From the NCBI GenBank assembly GCA_020721025.1, contig DYNO01000115.1:4881-10681 (forward strand): DNA of 5,801 nt, in the 5' to 3' direction. The notes beneath the pieces were generated by a model. That model ran no database searches, was not told where the DNA came from, and saw nothing but the letters and a program-made list of their open reading frames with translations. Position numbers and translations under genes: made by a program. Each line of letters begins with the position of its first letter. Position 1 is the stretch's first letter. This stretch comes from Thiomargarita sp. Lineage in GTDB: Bacteria; Pseudomonadota; Gammaproteobacteria; Beggiatoales; Beggiatoaceae. Shown here piece after piece: positions 5,501 to 5,801 of the stretch.

Positions 5501-5678
5501 GCATTGCCATATTAAATATAGTTGCTCTAGCTGATTAAATTATATCGCTATGGTAACGTAAAAGTGTTTTGTTGCCAAACTTTATCTTAAAACCATACGT
5601 TTACTCATGAAAACTTCGCATGTTATCTTGAATCTTCATCTTGAGGTCTGGTATAGTGTTCCTAAATCGTTTATAGGT

Positions 5679-5707
5679 TTGTCGATTGATAACCACTATT
5701 GTATAAT
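5679..5707 (+). promoter_or_regulatory. Sigma70-type promoter of tnpB
   Basis: TTGTCG (5679-5684, four of six consensus bases) is followed by exactly 17 bp and a perfect TATAAT (5702-5707). Transcription would begin near 5714, about 45 bases before the tnpB ATG. It is the best promoter match in the window. Confidence 0.55.
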
Positions 5708-5758
5708 TGGGTCGAATTAAAAAATCTTACAAGTTATTTAAAGTAGCGGATTCAAGCC

Positions 5759-5801
5759 ATGTTATTAGCACATAAGATTGAATTAAGACCCACAGAAGAA
5801 C
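5759..5801 (+). CDS. tnpB: TnpB-type IS200/IS605 family protein, N-terminus only
   Basis: The last 43 bases encode MLLAHKIELRPTEE before the window ends. This closely fits the usual N-terminus of TnpB (OrfB) proteins, M-L-L-A-H-K-I-x-L-x-P-T-x-E-Q, which opens their wedge/RuvC-type nuclease scaffold. TnpB proteins are RNA-guided DNA nucleases carried by IS200/IS605-family elements, guided by an RNA from the element's right end, which would lie outside the window. No tnpA (Y1 transposase) gene is present within 540 bp upstream, so a tnpB-only (IS1341-like) element is likely if none lies downstream. A canonical promoter stands 52 bases upstream; the ribosome binding site (AGCGGA) is weak. The call rests on 14 residues, so an intact full-length gene cannot be confirmed. 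Confidence 0.75.
   Translation, partial: MLLAHKIELRPTEE

Larger units (their letters stand above)
5218..5758. other. Intergenic region of 541 bp rich in palindromes, no convincing gene
   Basis: This AT-rich stretch separates the divergently oriented aroE and tnpB. I find no gene with a ribosome binding site or recognisable protein. Frames of 44 codons (5381-5515) and 37 codons (5607-5720) exist on the plus strand but look accidental. What it does hold is structure, listed separately: a palindrome before aroE, two 15-bp palindromic motifs, a 104-bp inverted-repeat element and a tnpB promoter. A left end of the tnpB element should lie somewhere here, but I cannot place it. Confidence 0.6.

Noticed and set aside
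5381..5515. 44-codon plus-strand frame running through the long hairpin
   Set aside because: It is AT-rich, lacks a ribosome binding site and is almost entirely made of the inverted repeat, so chance is the better explanation.
5607..5720. 37-codon plus-strand frame before tnpB
   Set aside because: No ribosome binding site, no recognisable product, and it overlaps the tnpB promoter.

Overview
The window comes from a bacterial chromosome, most likely a gammaproteobacterium. The proteins closely resemble E. coli-type FabF, AcpP, FabG, FabD and AroE, and the base composition is moderate. The GTAGGGTG(C/T)AT-type palindromic repeats, the BrnT-like toxin gene and the tnpB start would suit a sulfur-oxidising Thiotrichales/Beggiatoaceae-like genome, but that placement is only an inference. 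All complete genes lie on the minus strand; only the tnpB fragment at the right edge is on the plus strand.

Layout from left to right: (1) 1-663, a small toxin-antitoxin locus bracketed by dispersed palindromic repeats. The BrnT-like toxin is intact. The ribbon-helix-helix antitoxin is broken: a frameshift, then an in-frame stop, remove its last helix, which can still be read in another frame up to the flanking repeat. (2) 702-4087, a fatty-acid synthesis cluster transcribed right to left as fabD-fabG-acpP-fabF. fabD and fabG overlap by 4 bases, and a predicted RNA hairpin lies between acpP and fabF. The plsX and fabH genes that usually precede fabD are absent. (3) 4324-5217, aroE (shikimate dehydrogenase), separated from fabD by 221 bp that hold a candidate promoter. 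(4) 5218-5758, about 540 bp without a convincing gene but rich in structure: a 13-bp palindrome just before aroE, two copies of a 15-bp palindromic motif, a 104-bp MITE-like inverted repeat, and a good sigma70-type promoter. (5) 5759-5801, the first 14 codons of a TnpB-type (IS200/IS605 family) protein, cut by the window edge.

The core genes work together. FabD loads malonyl groups onto the acyl carrier protein made by acpP, FabF condenses them with the growing chain, and FabG reduces the beta-keto product. AroE belongs to the separate shikimate (aromatic amino acid) pathway. I see no clearly undescribed multi-gene system. The most unusual features are the decayed antitoxin beside an intact toxin, the long hairpin element next to tnpB, and the structured acpP-fabF spacer.
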